From Synergistaceae bacterium (lineage in GTDB: Bacteria > Synergistota > Synergistia > Synergistales > Synergistaceae), in contig JAUNJZ010000011.1 of assembly GCA_030533085.1 (NCBI GenBank), positions 1-63,102 on the forward strand: DNA of 63,102 bases, given 5' to 3'. A model generated the notes under the pieces. The model was not told where the DNA came from and made no database searches. It saw nothing but the letters and a program-made list of their open reading frames with translations. This document shows positions 24,741 through 33,222 of this stretch, in pieces (position 1 is the first letter of the stretch; every line of letters begins with the position of its first letter). The translations under genes and the position numbers were made by a program.

Positions 24741-26027
24741 TCATGCAGTCAGGATCTTTCTCGCGGCTTCGGCCTTCGCCATCGCCTTTGAGCGGTCTAT
24801 CGTCAAAAATTCTCCGTTGTGATAAAGGACGCGCCCCGCCGCAACGGTCGTCTTTACATCAGAGGAAGAGCCTGCGTAGACGATATAGCCGGGCAGGTTG
24901 TCCATATCCCAGCCGACATAATGCGGCCTGTCAAGGTCTACTAACATGAAGTCCGCCGTATAGCCCTCTTTTATCAGCCCCGTATTTTCAAAGCCCAGCG
25001 CTCGCGCGCCGGCGACGGTGGCCATTCTGAAAACGTCGCGCGCGGAGAGCAGCGTTGGATTCATATTGCTCCCCTTCTGTGCCAGCGCCGCGAAGCGCAT
25101 TTCATCCCACATATCGAGGCGGTTGTTGCTCGACGCGCCGTCAGTCCCAATCGCGACGCTGACCTTCGCCTCCAGCATCGCGGCCACAGGCGCGCTTCCG
25201 CTGCCAAGCTTCCAGTTGCTTTTTGGGTTGTGCGCCGCTGTAATGTTCGGACGCGCGTAGAAGGGCAGCTTTTCTTTATCTATCCATACGCAGTGCGCCA
25301 GCAGCAGATGATTGACGTCAGTCAGGCCGCTTGCTTCAAGATATTCCTCCGGCGAGAGCCCCCCGGGAGTACCGGCAATCGACCATTCGTTTCTGGTTTC
25401 CAGCCAGTGCAGCTGTATGCCAAGTTCCCTCTCCGCCGCCGCGGCGGCTATCTCCTTCATCTGGGCGAACGGCACCGTATATGGGGCGTGCGGACCGAGC
25501 TGCACGCTTATCAGCCCCCCTGCGCCGTTATAGCTTTCCGCCAGTCTCAGCCCGTCAGATAGCTTCTTCTCCATATCCGAAGGCTTCGCCAGCACTATCC
25601 CGCGGCAAAGCCCCGCCCTCATGCCTGCCGCAAGAGCTGCCTCTGCGACCTTATCCATAAAATCATACATATCGGCAAAGCAGGTCGTCCCCGTCGAAAG
25701 CATGTCCATCATCGCAAGCTCTGTGCCGGTATATATCATTTCCCCGTCAAGGCGTCTCTCTACAGGCCAAATACGCTGCTCCAGCCACTCCATCAGAGGC
25801 AGATCCTCGCCGAGGCCGCGCAGCAGCGTCATCGCCGCGTGCCCGTGCGCGTTGACGAAGCCCGGCAGCATCGCCGTTTTGCCGCCGCCCTCATAGGCGG
25901 GGCCGTAGCGGAAGCTCCCTGCCGGCTCGACAGCCACAATACGCGCATCCTCGGTGCGCACGTCGCAGCGGCGCGCGCTCTCCGATTCCGCGTCCCACAC
26001 CACAACGTCGCGGTAAAGGCTCTGCAT
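24741..26027 (-). CDS. mtaD: S-adenosylhomocysteine/5'-methylthioadenosine deaminase
   Basis: 428-aa amidohydrolase that deaminates SAH to S-inosylhomocysteine and MTA to methylthioinosine. Metal motif GFVNAHGHAAMTLLRG (about 55-70), GTTCFADMY, HWLET (histidine ligand), LLAHCVWIDKEKL and the catalytic IGTDGASSNNRLDM match the MtaD/TrzN-like group. Start: ATG 26027 has GGAGG eight bases upstream; ATG 26033 is too close to it. Last gene of the mtnA-ahcY-mtaD segment, which makes an SAM by-product recycling block. Confidence 0.9.
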   Translation of the reverse strand: MQSLYRDVVVWDAESESARRCDVRTEDARIVAVEPAGSFRYGPAYEGGGKTAMLPGFVNAHGHAAMTLLRGLGEDLPLMEWLEQRIWPVERRLDGEMIYTGTELAMMDMLSTGTTCFADMYDFMDKVAEAALAAGMRAGLCRGIVLAKPSDMEKKLSDGLRLAESYNGAGGLISVQLGPHAPYTVPFAQMKEIAAAAAERELGIQLHWLETRNEWSIAGTPGGLSPEEYLEASGLTDVNHLLLAHCVWIDKEKLPFYARPNITAAHNPKSNWKLGSGSAPVAAMLEAKVSVAIGTDGASSNNRLDMWDEMRFAALAQKGSNMNPTLLSARDVFRMATVAGARALGFENTGLIKEGYTADFMLVDLDRPHYVGWDMDNLPGYIVYAGSSSDVKTTVAAGRVLYHNGEFLTIDRSKAMAKAEAARKILTA

Positions 26028-26029
26028 CG

Positions 26030-27277
26030 TCATTCCCTCCAGCTGGCCATATATTCTTCCTGCTCAGGGGTAAGCTTTTCTATCGTTATCCCCAGAGATT
26101 CAAGCTTCAGCTCCGCCACGCGGCGGTCGAGTTCTTCCGGCACGTTGTAAAGCCCCGGTTTAAGGCTGTGGCTCGCTATATAGAGCGCTGAGAGAAGCTG
26201 CATGGCAAAGCTGAGATCCATTATCTCCACAGGATGTCCGTCGCCCGCCGCCAAATTCACCAGCCGTCCCTCGCCAAGCAGATGAAGCCTGCGCCCATCC
26301 TCCGTCACGTAAGTGTCTATGTTGTCGCGCGAACGGCGCACTTCGACGGCAAGCTCGCGCAGATCCGGAACGTAGACCTCAACGTCAAAATGCCCGGCAT
26401 TCGCCAGCAGCACACCGTCCTTCATCCTGTCAAAATGCTCGCGGCGAATGACCTTTGTGTTGCCGGTGACGGAGATGAACACATCCCCAACTGCCGCAGC
26501 ATCGTTCATATCCATCACTTCAAAGCCGTCCATCAGCGCCTCCAGCGCGCGGTGAGGATCTACCTCCACCACGATGACGCGCGCCCCCAGCCCCGCGGCC
26601 CGCTTCGCCGTTCCCTTTCCGCACCAGCCGTAGCCGGCTATGACTACCGACTTCCCCGCCACTATAAGATTCGTCGTGCGCAGGATCGCGTCCCATACGG
26701 ACTGTCCCGTGCCGTAACGGTTGTCAAAAAGATGCTTGCTCTGAGCGTCGTTGACGGCAAGCATCGGGAATGGCAGCACACCCTCCGCCGCCATCGCCTT
26801 CAGCCTCTTTATGCCGGTCGTGGTCTCCTCGCAGCCTCCGAGAATGTTCTTTATCAGGTCGCGGCGCTCCTCAATTATCATCGAAACGACGTCGCCGCCG
26901 TCGTCTATTATCACCTGCGGATCCCATTTCAGCATCTCGCGCAGATTGTCGCTGTATTCCTCCGCCGTCATGCCGCGGCGGCTGAATACGTGAACTCCCT
27001 CCTCGACCAGCGCGGCGCATATCGGATCCTGCGTCGAGAGCGGATTGCTCCCGGCCGTCACCACCGTCGCGCCGAGGCCGCGCAGCACCTTCAGCAGACA
27101 GGCCGTCTTCGCCTCGAGATGCAGGCAGCTCCCGACGACGACTCCTGCCAGCGGCTGATTCGCCGCCTCCTTCTCCGCGATAAGCTTCAGCACCGGCATA
27201 TACTCCCACGCCCATTCCATGCGGCGGCGTCCCTCCGGCGCGAGCGATATGTCTGCTATTCTGAATTCATTTCTCAT
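26030..27277 (-). CDS. ahcY: Adenosylhomocysteinase family hydrolase (possibly S-inosylhomocysteine-specific)
   Basis: 415-aa NAD-dependent hydrolase of the SAH hydrolase family. The NAD-binding loop GYGWCGKGTAKRAAGLGARVIVVEVDP lies around 215-241; catalytic NDAQSKHLFDNRYGTGQS and the closing LAAGDGHP and MDLSFAMQ are present. It is short like archaeal/Thermotoga enzymes (E. coli has none; eukaryotic ones are about 432). In Methanocaldococcus a close relative acts on S-inosylhomocysteine made by a deaminase. The overlap with the deaminase gene mtaD raises that possibility here. Confidence 0.92.
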   Translation of the reverse strand: MRNEFRIADISLAPEGRRRMEWAWEYMPVLKLIAEKEAANQPLAGVVVGSCLHLEAKTACLLKVLRGLGATVVTAGSNPLSTQDPICAALVEEGVHVFSRRGMTAEEYSDNLREMLKWDPQVIIDDGGDVVSMIIEERRDLIKNILGGCEETTTGIKRLKAMAAEGVLPFPMLAVNDAQSKHLFDNRYGTGQSVWDAILRTTNLIVAGKSVVIAGYGWCGKGTAKRAAGLGARVIVVEVDPHRALEALMDGFEVMDMNDAAAVGDVFISVTGNTKVIRREHFDRMKDGVLLANAGHFDVEVYVPDLRELAVEVRRSRDNIDTYVTEDGRRLHLLGEGRLVNLAAGDGHPVEIMDLSFAMQLLSALYIASHSLKPGLYNVPEELDRRVAELKLESLGITIEKLTPEQEEYMASWRE

Positions 27278-28293
27278 TTATGATCTTCCTTCCCGGAAAA
27301 AATTTTTGCTGTATTCTCCGCATAGGGCGGACGGATAACGCCGCGCTCCGTTATGATGCCGGCAATCAGCTCGGCGGGGGTCACGTCAAACGACGGATTC
27401 CAGACCTTAACCCCGGCAGGCATCAGCCTCACCTTTCCTATCATGCGCAGCTCGTCGCCGTCGCGCTCCTCTATCGGGATATCCGCGCCGGAGGCGCAGC
27501 CTGTATCGAAGGTTGAAAGCGGAGCGGCGATATAAAATGGAACTCCGTGACGCGCCGCCGCGATGGCCAGACTGTAGGTGCCTATCTTATTCGCCGCGTC
27601 TCCGTTCATCGCGACGCGGTCAGCCCCCGTCACGACCGCGTCTATCTTCTCGCGCGCCATCAGGAAAGCCGCCGTGGAATCGGTTATGACGGTCACGTCA
27701 AAGCCGTCGCTCATCAGCTCGTAAGCGGTCAGCGATCCCCCCTGCATACGCGGGCGCGTCTCGTCCGCATATATTTTTATTTTCTTGCCGGCCTCGGCGG
27801 CGGCGCGGAAGACCCCCAGCGCAGTGCCGTATCCGGCGGTCGCCAGCGCGCCTGCGTTACAGTGCGTAATGACCGCGCAGCGTTCCGGCAACAGGAGCGC
27901 GCCGTTGCGCCCTATTTCCCTGTTTATCTTTATATCCTCTTCATGGATAAGCACAGCCTCTTTTTCCAGAAGGGAGATCACGTCGTCGTTATCTTTATCA
28001 GCCTGCCAGCGCCTCTTCATACGCTCTATCGCCCAGAAGAGATTTACCGCCGTCGGGCGCGTAGCCGCGAGGCGGGCCGCGGCGGACTGGAAATCTCCCG
28101 CGCGCGCGGCGAGCGCAAGGCCGTAGGCGGCGGCTGCTCCTATCGCCGGAGCGCCGCGCACCGTCATATTTTCTATCGCGAGCGCCACATCTTCAGCGCT
28201 TCGGCACTCTATATATTTTGTCTCGCACGGCAGCGCTCTCTGGTCAAGAAGCCAAAGCGCGCCGTCCTTCCATTCCATAGTAGCGGGAAGCAC
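27274..28293 (-). CDS. mtnA: S-methyl-5-thioribose-1-phosphate isomerase
   Basis: Converts methylthioribose-1-phosphate to methylthioribulose-1-phosphate in methionine salvage. 339 aa. MTVRGAPAIGAAAAYGLAL (about 43-61), the THCNAGALATAGYGTALG loop and TGADRVAMNGDAANKIGTY with the catalytic Cys/Asp set are visible. It starts with GTG 28293; an ATG five codons on is too far from a ribosome site. Overlaps ahcY by 4 bases. No mtnP or mtnK is in the window. Distinguished from eIF2B-type ribose-1,5-bisphosphate isomerases by these motifs, but that subfamily call is less certain. Confidence 0.9.
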   Translation of the reverse strand: MLPATMEWKDGALWLLDQRALPCETKYIECRSAEDVALAIENMTVRGAPAIGAAAAYGLALAARAGDFQSAAARLAATRPTAVNLFWAIERMKRRWQADKDNDDVISLLEKEAVLIHEEDIKINREIGRNGALLLPERCAVITHCNAGALATAGYGTALGVFRAAAEAGKKIKIYADETRPRMQGGSLTAYELMSDGFDVTVITDSTAAFLMAREKIDAVVTGADRVAMNGDAANKIGTYSLAIAAARHGVPFYIAAPLSTFDTGCASGADIPIEERDGDELRMIGKVRLMPAGVKVWNPSFDVTPAELIAGIITERGVIRPPYAENTAKIFSGKEDHK

Positions 28294-28315
28294 AGCTCCT
28301 CACACCTCTCCTGCT

Positions 28316-29527
28316 TCATTCATTCTTCGATATACTTTCTATCAGCGCCGCGGCGCTTCCGTCGTTCATCGTTATCGTTACGCGCTCGCCGACATGAAGC
28401 CCTCCGACGGAGCGAATGACCTTCCCTTCGCCGTTGGAGCATATACTGTAGCCTCTCGCCAGCAGCGACAGGGGGGAGAGGCTTTCAAGGCGCGATACGA
28501 TGGAGGAAAGCTTCGCCCCCTCGTCGCTCAGCCTCTTGACGGCGGCAGATTTCAAAGAAGCGGCCATCCGTCTGGCAAACTCATGCGCAGGAAGCGTCCA
28601 GCCCCTTGATATATCCGTGTCTAGCCGGCGCTTCGCCTCGCGGATATTCTGATCCATAAAGCCTATGCGCCTCTCAAGCATGGCGCGCATATTGCGCGCG
28701 GCATTTCCAAGAGCCGCCTCAAGCATCCCGCCGTCGGGAAATAGCCGCTCCGCTGCGCCGGAGGGAGTAGGCGCCGCCGCGTCCGCCGCAAGGTCGGCAA
28801 GCGTGCTGTCTATCTGATGCCCCAGCCCCGTTATAACAGGGACGGGGCAGAGCCGTACCGCGCGCACGACCGATTCTTCGTCAAAAATATCAAGGTCGTC
28901 ACGGCTTCCTCCGCCGCGCGCGAGAATCAGGGCGGAAAGTCCCGCTATTCCGCGCGCCTGCTCAAAGGCGCGCACGACCTCTTCCGCCGCTCCCAGCCCC
29001 TGCATAAGGCTAGGTATCACCACAAGCTCCGCGCAGGGAAAGCGCAGCGCGTGCAGCTTCAGCACATCCTGCAAGGCCGCGCCGGTAGGGGAAGTGATGA
29101 CGGCCACCCTCTCTGGATAGCGCGGCAGCGGCCGTTTGAGCCGCACGTCAAAAAGCCCCTCTTTTTCAAGACGCAGCCGAAGAGCCTCCTTCGCCCGCGC
29201 CTTCGCCCCCGCGCCAAGCGGAAGCAACGCGGTCGCGTACAGCTGATAAGAGCCGCGCGCGCCGTAAACGTCTATCCTGCCGCGTACAAGTACCTCGTCG
29301 CCGTCGCGCGGCCAGGCAAGCACTGAAGCGGCGTAGGAACGGAAAAGCACGCAGGAAACGCGCGAATCCCGCCCCAGCAGCGTAAAATACGCATGTCCGC
29401 TCGTATGCAGCTTGAAGCCTGAAAGCTCGCCGTGCACCGACAGATTTTGCAGCAGCGCTTCGCGGAAAAGAGCCTCCTTCACGGAGGCCGTCATCTCGTC
29501 TACGGAGACTATTCTATCCCTGTTCAT
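28316..29527 (-). CDS. xseA: Exodeoxyribonuclease VII large subunit
   Basis: 403-aa nuclease subunit. It starts with the OB-fold (VHGELSGFKLHTSGHAYFTLLGRDSRVSCVLF, about 32-63) and continues with the catalytic core RVAVITSPTGAALQDVL, LARGGGSRDDLDIFDEE and GHQIDSTLADLAADAAAPTPSGAAE. A coiled-coil segment follows, and RGYSICSNGEGKVIRS closes the protein. XseB is not found next to it. It overlaps nusB by 14 bases. Confidence 0.95.
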   Translation of the reverse strand: MNRDRIVSVDEMTASVKEALFREALLQNLSVHGELSGFKLHTSGHAYFTLLGRDSRVSCVLFRSYAASVLAWPRDGDEVLVRGRIDVYGARGSYQLYATALLPLGAGAKARAKEALRLRLEKEGLFDVRLKRPLPRYPERVAVITSPTGAALQDVLKLHALRFPCAELVVIPSLMQGLGAAEEVVRAFEQARGIAGLSALILARGGGSRDDLDIFDEESVVRAVRLCPVPVITGLGHQIDSTLADLAADAAAPTPSGAAERLFPDGGMLEAALGNAARNMRAMLERRIGFMDQNIREAKRRLDTDISRGWTLPAHEFARRMAASLKSAAVKRLSDEGAKLSSIVSRLESLSPLSLLARGYSICSNGEGKVIRSVGGLHVGERVTITMNDGSAAALIESISKNE

Positions 29528-30053
29528 CGCCGCCGCGCACTATCCGACCAAGCACTCCGTTCACAAAACGCCCAGATTCCTCCGTGCCGAAAGCCTTGGC
29601 TATCTCCACAGCCTCGGAGATAGCGACATTGATCGGGACATTCTTCGCTATCGTCCCCTCGTAAAGAGCCAGCGCGATAACGGATCTGTCTATCGCGACA
29701 AGCCTCTCGGGACGCCACTTGCTGTCAATATTTACGCGGATAATGTCTTCGAGCTCCGCTCCGTTTGCGCGCACGCCGCGAAAAAGCTCCGCCGCGTATG
29801 CAAGCACCTCGTCGCGCTCTGCCTCCGAAAGCGAAAGGTCAAAGGCGGCGACGGATGGGTATTTCCCGTCATCAGGCTTCTCCGCCCCCTCCTCCGCCAG
29901 CTCCGCGCCGAAGAGCCCCAGCGCCTCGTCGGCAGAGAAGAGCTCCAGCGCCTCAGACGGCGAAACTTCCGGCCTCATGTCTAGCATATATACAAGCTGA
30001 AGCGCTATTTCGCGCGCCCTGTGGCGCAGCCGCGTTTTACGGGACATTACCAA
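29514..30053 (-). CDS. nusB: Transcription antitermination protein NusB
   Basis: All-helical protein that, with NusE, binds boxA RNA in rRNA antitermination. RHRAREIALQLVYMLDMR at the N-terminus and VPINVAISEAVEIAKAFGTEESGRFVNGVLGRI at the C-terminus are diagnostic. At 179 aa it is longer than the usual 140 because of an acidic insert around 40-75. Start: TTG 30053 lies 8 bases after GGAGA; ATG 30047 is the alternative. Overlaps xseA. Confidence 0.93.
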   Translation of the reverse strand: MVMSRKTRLRHRAREIALQLVYMLDMRPEVSPSEALELFSADEALGLFGAELAEEGAEKPDDGKYPSVAAFDLSLSEAERDEVLAYAAELFRGVRANGAELEDIIRVNIDSKWRPERLVAIDRSVIALALYEGTIAKNVPINVAISEAVEIAKAFGTEESGRFVNGVLGRIVRGGDEQG

Positions 30054-30057
30054 AAAA

Positions 30058-30531
30058 TCATCTCCTAAAGTGTTCTTTCAATGCGGAGATCTGTTTCTGC
30101 CCATCTTCCGTAATCACTAACCATGATATGCCGTAGGCGACTACTGCCGCAAATACAGACCAGAGTACGCCTATGATGCCTATATGGAAAAGCGCCGTCA
30201 CTCCGGCGGCCGCCGCGGCCCAGAAGAGAGGCAGCGTCCACAGCGGGGTCGTCTTTTTATTGTCCTGCGGCGCGACGCTGATCCAGTTTATCTGCGCGGC
30301 GATGCCAACGCCGCTGAAGAGAAGCTTGAATCTCTCCTCAAGCTTCGCCTTCACGTCGCCGGCGACATCATCCGGCGCAGTGATGTAGATATTCAGAAGA
30401 TTCTTTTCTCCGATAAAAGAGACCTCCTGAACATAAAGCTCCGCCGGAAGCCGCTTTGCGACGATCTGCTTTATCGCGTCGCCGTCGATCCAGATTTTTC
30501 CCAGTTTAGTTGTCGTCCATAGAAAGAGCAT
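30058..30531 (-). CDS. Unrecognised small membrane protein beside asp23
   Basis: 157 aa. The N-terminal 90 residues form a soluble alpha/beta domain (IYITAPDDVAGDVKAKLEERFKLLFSG). Two hydrophobic segments follow, at about 98-116 and 118-140, then a short charged tail. I do not recognise the family. It lies directly downstream of the asp23 gene and its terminator, and 4 bases before nusB. A membrane-tethering role for Asp23, as AmaP has in Firmicutes, would fit the position but is speculation. ATG 30531 has AGGCGG upstream; GTG 30540 is an alternative. Confidence 0.75.
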   Translation of the reverse strand: MLFLWTTTKLGKIWIDGDAIKQIVAKRLPAELYVQEVSFIGEKNLLNIYITAPDDVAGDVKAKLEERFKLLFSGVGIAAQINWISVAPQDNKKTTPLWTLPLFWAAAAAGVTALFHIGIIGVLWSVFAAVVAYGISWLVITEDGQKQISALKEHFRR

Positions 30532-30548
30532 TCTCTGCACCGCCTCTC

Positions 30549-30585
30549 AAAAAAGAAGGCCGGTTCGCTTAAAAAACCGGCCTTC
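30549..30585 (-). terminator. Intrinsic terminator after asp23
   Basis: GAAGGCCGGTT (30555-30565) pairs with AACCGGCCTTC (30575-30585), followed on the minus strand by six T. It separates efp-CD1247-asp23 from the membrane protein-nusB group, whose first start codon is only about 20 bases further. Unless readthrough occurs, the next transcript must begin very near here. Confidence 0.85.
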
Positions 30586-30605
30586 CTGTAGTTTACAGCT
30601 GTGAA

Positions 30606-31064
30606 TCAGGCCTCTTCGCCGCCGGCAGGCTCGCCCTCTTCAGCCTCTTCTCCTTCGGGCGACTTGTCGGCAAAGCTTATGCCCTGTACGTAAATATTCA
30701 CGCCCTTGATAGCGTAGCCGGTGAAGCGTTCGACCTGCTCCTTGACCGCCTCCTGCACATCCCAGCATACGTCGGGGATACGGAGGCCGTACTTCACCGT
30801 GATATAGGCGTCTACGACTATCTCGGGAGCCGCTCCGTCCGATATCAGGATACGCACGCCGTTGACCGTCTTTCTTCCAAGCCTTAGATTGGCCATAAGC
30901 CCCGGGCTGGCCGGGGAGACGCCCTCCACACTGTTGAGCGCCTTCGTGGCGAGCTGGGCTATCACATCTTCGGAAATACGTATCTTTCCTTCAAGATTGG
31001 ACTGCCCTACGCCGCCCTCCTGCCTTTCCTCTGCCGCGAAATCTTCATTCATTGGTTCGACCAT
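30606..31064 (-). CDS. Asp23/Gls24 family envelope stress protein
   Basis: 152 aa. The central Asp23 domain (about 28-130) is clear: IRISEDVIAQLATKALNSVEGVSP, then VDAYITVKYGLRIPDVCWDVQEAVKEQVERFTGYAIKGVNIYVQGI. The C-terminus is acidic. Asp23 proteins are abundant membrane-associated proteins linked to alkaline/envelope stress in Firmicutes. ATG 31064 follows GGGAGG. Asp23 next to nusB is a common arrangement in Firmicutes. Confidence 0.93.
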   Translation of the reverse strand: MVEPMNEDFAAEERQEGGVGQSNLEGKIRISEDVIAQLATKALNSVEGVSPASPGLMANLRLGRKTVNGVRILISDGAAPEIVVDAYITVKYGLRIPDVCWDVQEAVKEQVERFTGYAIKGVNIYVQGISFADKSPEGEEAEEGEPAGGEEA

Positions 31065-31115
31065 GCACTGATTCCTCCCTTAACGCAAAGTATGATCACA
31101 GCGTGATCTTTTCTT

Positions 31116-31532
31116 TTAATCCTCCGGCAGCTTGAACGGCTTCCCGCAGTGCGGGCAGACAAGATCCTCGTCCTGCTCGTAAAGGGCCGGCTCATAATAG
31201 AAATCGCTGTCGCAGTTTGGACATGTTACGGACTCGTACTCTTCCTCGTCGAAATCCTCGTAGTCGTCGTCATCATCGTCGCAGCAGTCGTCGTCGTCAA
31301 ATTCCTCGTTAAGCTCGTCAATCTCATCCTCGAGGCTTGACACGTCCTCGTCAAGCTGTTCGAGATAGGAGTTCAGCTCTTCGTGAAGCTCCTCGTGCTC
31401 CTCGATAGCAACAGCCAGGGAATCCAGTGCATCGACCAATGCTGTGTAAAACTTTGCCTTGTCAGGTGAATCTGTCAGATTCTGTCCGTCGATAAGCCCC
31501 TTCAAATATGCTATTTTCTCGCGTGCGCTCAT
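31116..31532 (-). CDS. CD1247-like acidic zinc-ribbon protein
   Basis: 138 aa. The N-terminus AREKIAYLKGLIDG and the helical 25-75 region resemble the CD1247 N-terminal domain. An extremely acidic linker (about 76-100, mostly Asp/Glu) follows. The C-terminal zinc ribbon has C104/C107 (CPNC) and C126/C129 (CPHC). Function unknown; a partner-binding or nucleic-acid-associated role is only suggested by the ribbon. ATG 31532 follows GGAGGG. Located between efp and asp23, as often in anaerobic Firmicutes-like operons. Confidence 0.8.
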   Translation of the reverse strand: MSAREKIAYLKGLIDGQNLTDSPDKAKFYTALVDALDSLAVAIEEHEELHEELNSYLEQLDEDVSSLEDEIDELNEEFDDDDCCDDDDDDYEDFDEEEYESVTCPNCDSDFYYEPALYEQDEDLVCPHCGKPFKLPED

Positions 31533-31588
31533 TTGAATCCCTCCTGTTGTTTTATACGGACACCGCTGCCGGAAACCGGCAATTCCGC

Positions 31589-32164
31589 CTACTGTTTTTT
31601 CGCCCTCTCCAGATACTCTCCCGTTCTTGTGTCAACGACGATCATCTCTTCGTTTTCCACAAAGAAGGGAACAGTAACCACAAGGCCGGTCTCCGTCGTC
31701 GCGGGCTTGCCGCCTCCGGAGGCCGTGTCTCCCTTGAATCCGGGCGGCGTGTCTGTTATCTTCAGCGTCACCTGATTCGGGAGCTCTATACCCATAACGC
31801 GCCCTTCGTACATGTCAAAGCTGACCTCCAGGTCGTCCACCAAATACTTTACCGCGTCTCCGAGGACGTCGGGCGAAAGCATGACCTGGTCGTAGGACTC
31901 CATATCCATAAATACGTAGTCTTCTCCGTCTTTATACTGATATTGCGCCGGCTTCTCGTCAAAAATTATCCTTTCAAAGCGCTCGCCCGACTTGAAAGAC
32001 TGATCCACGGCGGAACCTGTCTCAAGATTGCGAAGCTTGCCGCGGACGATCGCGCCGCCGCGCCCCATCTTATGGTGCGAGCATTCGAGGATTACCCACA
32101 TGCCGCCCTCCCACTTAATCTTCAGTCCCGGACGAAAATCGCTGGTGTCAACTATCTGTGCCAT
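31589..32164 (-). CDS. efp: Elongation factor P with Arg at the tip
   Basis: Rescues ribosomes stalled at polyproline. 191 aa with three beta-barrel domains. ATG 32164 has GGGAGG upstream and gives MAQIVDTSDFRPG; the longer reading frame is not needed. The tip loop reads HHKMGRGGA, so R35 occupies the place of the lysine that is lysylated or otherwise modified in many bacteria. Arg-tip EF-Ps are rhamnosylated by EarP in some proteobacteria; no earP is in this window. First gene of efp-CD1247-asp23. Confidence 0.95.
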   Translation of the reverse strand: MAQIVDTSDFRPGLKIKWEGGMWVILECSHHKMGRGGAIVRGKLRNLETGSAVDQSFKSGERFERIIFDEKPAQYQYKDGEDYVFMDMESYDQVMLSPDVLGDAVKYLVDDLEVSFDMYEGRVMGIELPNQVTLKITDTPPGFKGDTASGGGKPATTETGLVVTVPFFVENEEMIVVDTRTGEYLERAKKQ

Positions 32165-32233
32165 AAAAATGCCTCCCTGAGCTCTTATGAGCATAACCAT
32201 GCCCACATATATCAATCCTGACTATGCTATAAA

Positions 32234-32263
32234 ATCATAACATAAAACGGCATGATTTACCAA
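32234..32263 (-). promoter_or_regulatory. Possible efp promoter
   Basis: On the minus strand, TTGGTA, an 18-base spacer, then TATGAT with an upstream TG (extended -10), about 70 bases before the efp ATG. The -35 is weak. Confidence 0.4.
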
Positions 32264-32310
32264 ATTTTACGTCAAAAATATAAAGAGGGAAAGCGTCAAC
32301 CTGCTCAATT

Positions 32311-33222
32311 TCACTCCGATCCGCCGGAAGCCAGATTCGGCAGATTACGCTCGAGCTTAAAGGCGTAGAGATTGCCGCTAAGTTCCGTCCTCTCCCACGG
32401 CTCCAGATAGCTCCGGGGCCAGTCCTCTCCGCCGTAAATCCTTCCTGCTGAGAGAGGAGGGCCGCTGCCGCGCACCAGAAGATATATGGTCAGCAATTTC
32501 CTGCCGGGATCCAGCTCGAAGCGCGCGTCGCATACGGCGCTTTCCCTCGGCTGTTCGCCCGCCGTGCGAAAATCTTTTGTATAAAACGTTCCGGAGGCCG
32601 CGTAACACTCCATCGCGCGAAAAAGCGTCAGCCTGTCGCCCTTTGGAACGGCGAAGGGAACTCTCCCCGTGCTCCTCACTTTAAGACTTCTGCCGCTGAG
32701 CTGCGTCACAAGCAGCGGCAGTCTCGGCGGCGATATATTTTCAAAAAGTATCCAGTTTTTAACAAAGTTGCCTTTATTATACGTTGCCCCCAGTTCAAGA
32801 TAATCCGGGTTGGGCGTGCTCGTAAAGGAAATAAAAAGCTCCCCGCTGTCAGAGCTGCAAGCCGCGTCCGTGCGCACCCCCTCCTGAACGCCGTAGGCCA
32901 ACCGCAGCGTTCCGTTCTCCTCTCCGGACTTTCCCTCCGCCACTGAAAGCGGCCCATGCCAGCTGAAGGGATTGAAGGTTCTTGAACCGAAGGAAGCTTT
33001 ATAATCCCCCGCGTCGAAGGGCACGCCGATTCCGCAGCAAAGCAGAGCCTCGTCCAATATGGCCGCGACAGTTTCAGCTTTTCTCTCCGCCTCGAGCCTC
33101 TCGCCGCGAAGCAAGTACAGCTCGGCGGAAGAGCGGAAGGGGGTAAGGAGCATTGGCAGAGCCGCGAGCGAGAGCGCGAAAGCAACTGCCAGCTCCGCGG
33201 TGATGAAAGCGCGGCGCGTCAT
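32311..33222 (-). CDS. Prepilin-like protein, large minor pseudopilin
   Basis: 303 aa. The N-terminus MTRRAFITAELAVAF shows a short basic leader, then A|FITAE with Glu at +5 and a 20-residue hydrophobic helix, as in class III prepilin signals. The rest is a beta-rich extracytoplasmic domain with no domain I recognise; size and layout resemble PilW/GspJ- or GspK-like minor components. Ala rather than Gly before the cleavage site is unusual but tolerated. Its start overlaps the previous gene's stop by one base. Last gene of the pilus cluster. Confidence 0.7.
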   Translation of the reverse strand: MTRRAFITAELAVAFALSLAALPMLLTPFRSSAELYLLRGERLEAERKAETVAAILDEALLCCGIGVPFDAGDYKASFGSRTFNPFSWHGPLSVAEGKSGEENGTLRLAYGVQEGVRTDAACSSDSGELFISFTSTPNPDYLELGATYNKGNFVKNWILFENISPPRLPLLVTQLSGRSLKVRSTGRVPFAVPKGDRLTLFRAMECYAASGTFYTKDFRTAGEQPRESAVCDARFELDPGRKLLTIYLLVRGSGPPLSAGRIYGGEDWPRSYLEPWERTELSGNLYAFKLERNLPNLASGGSE

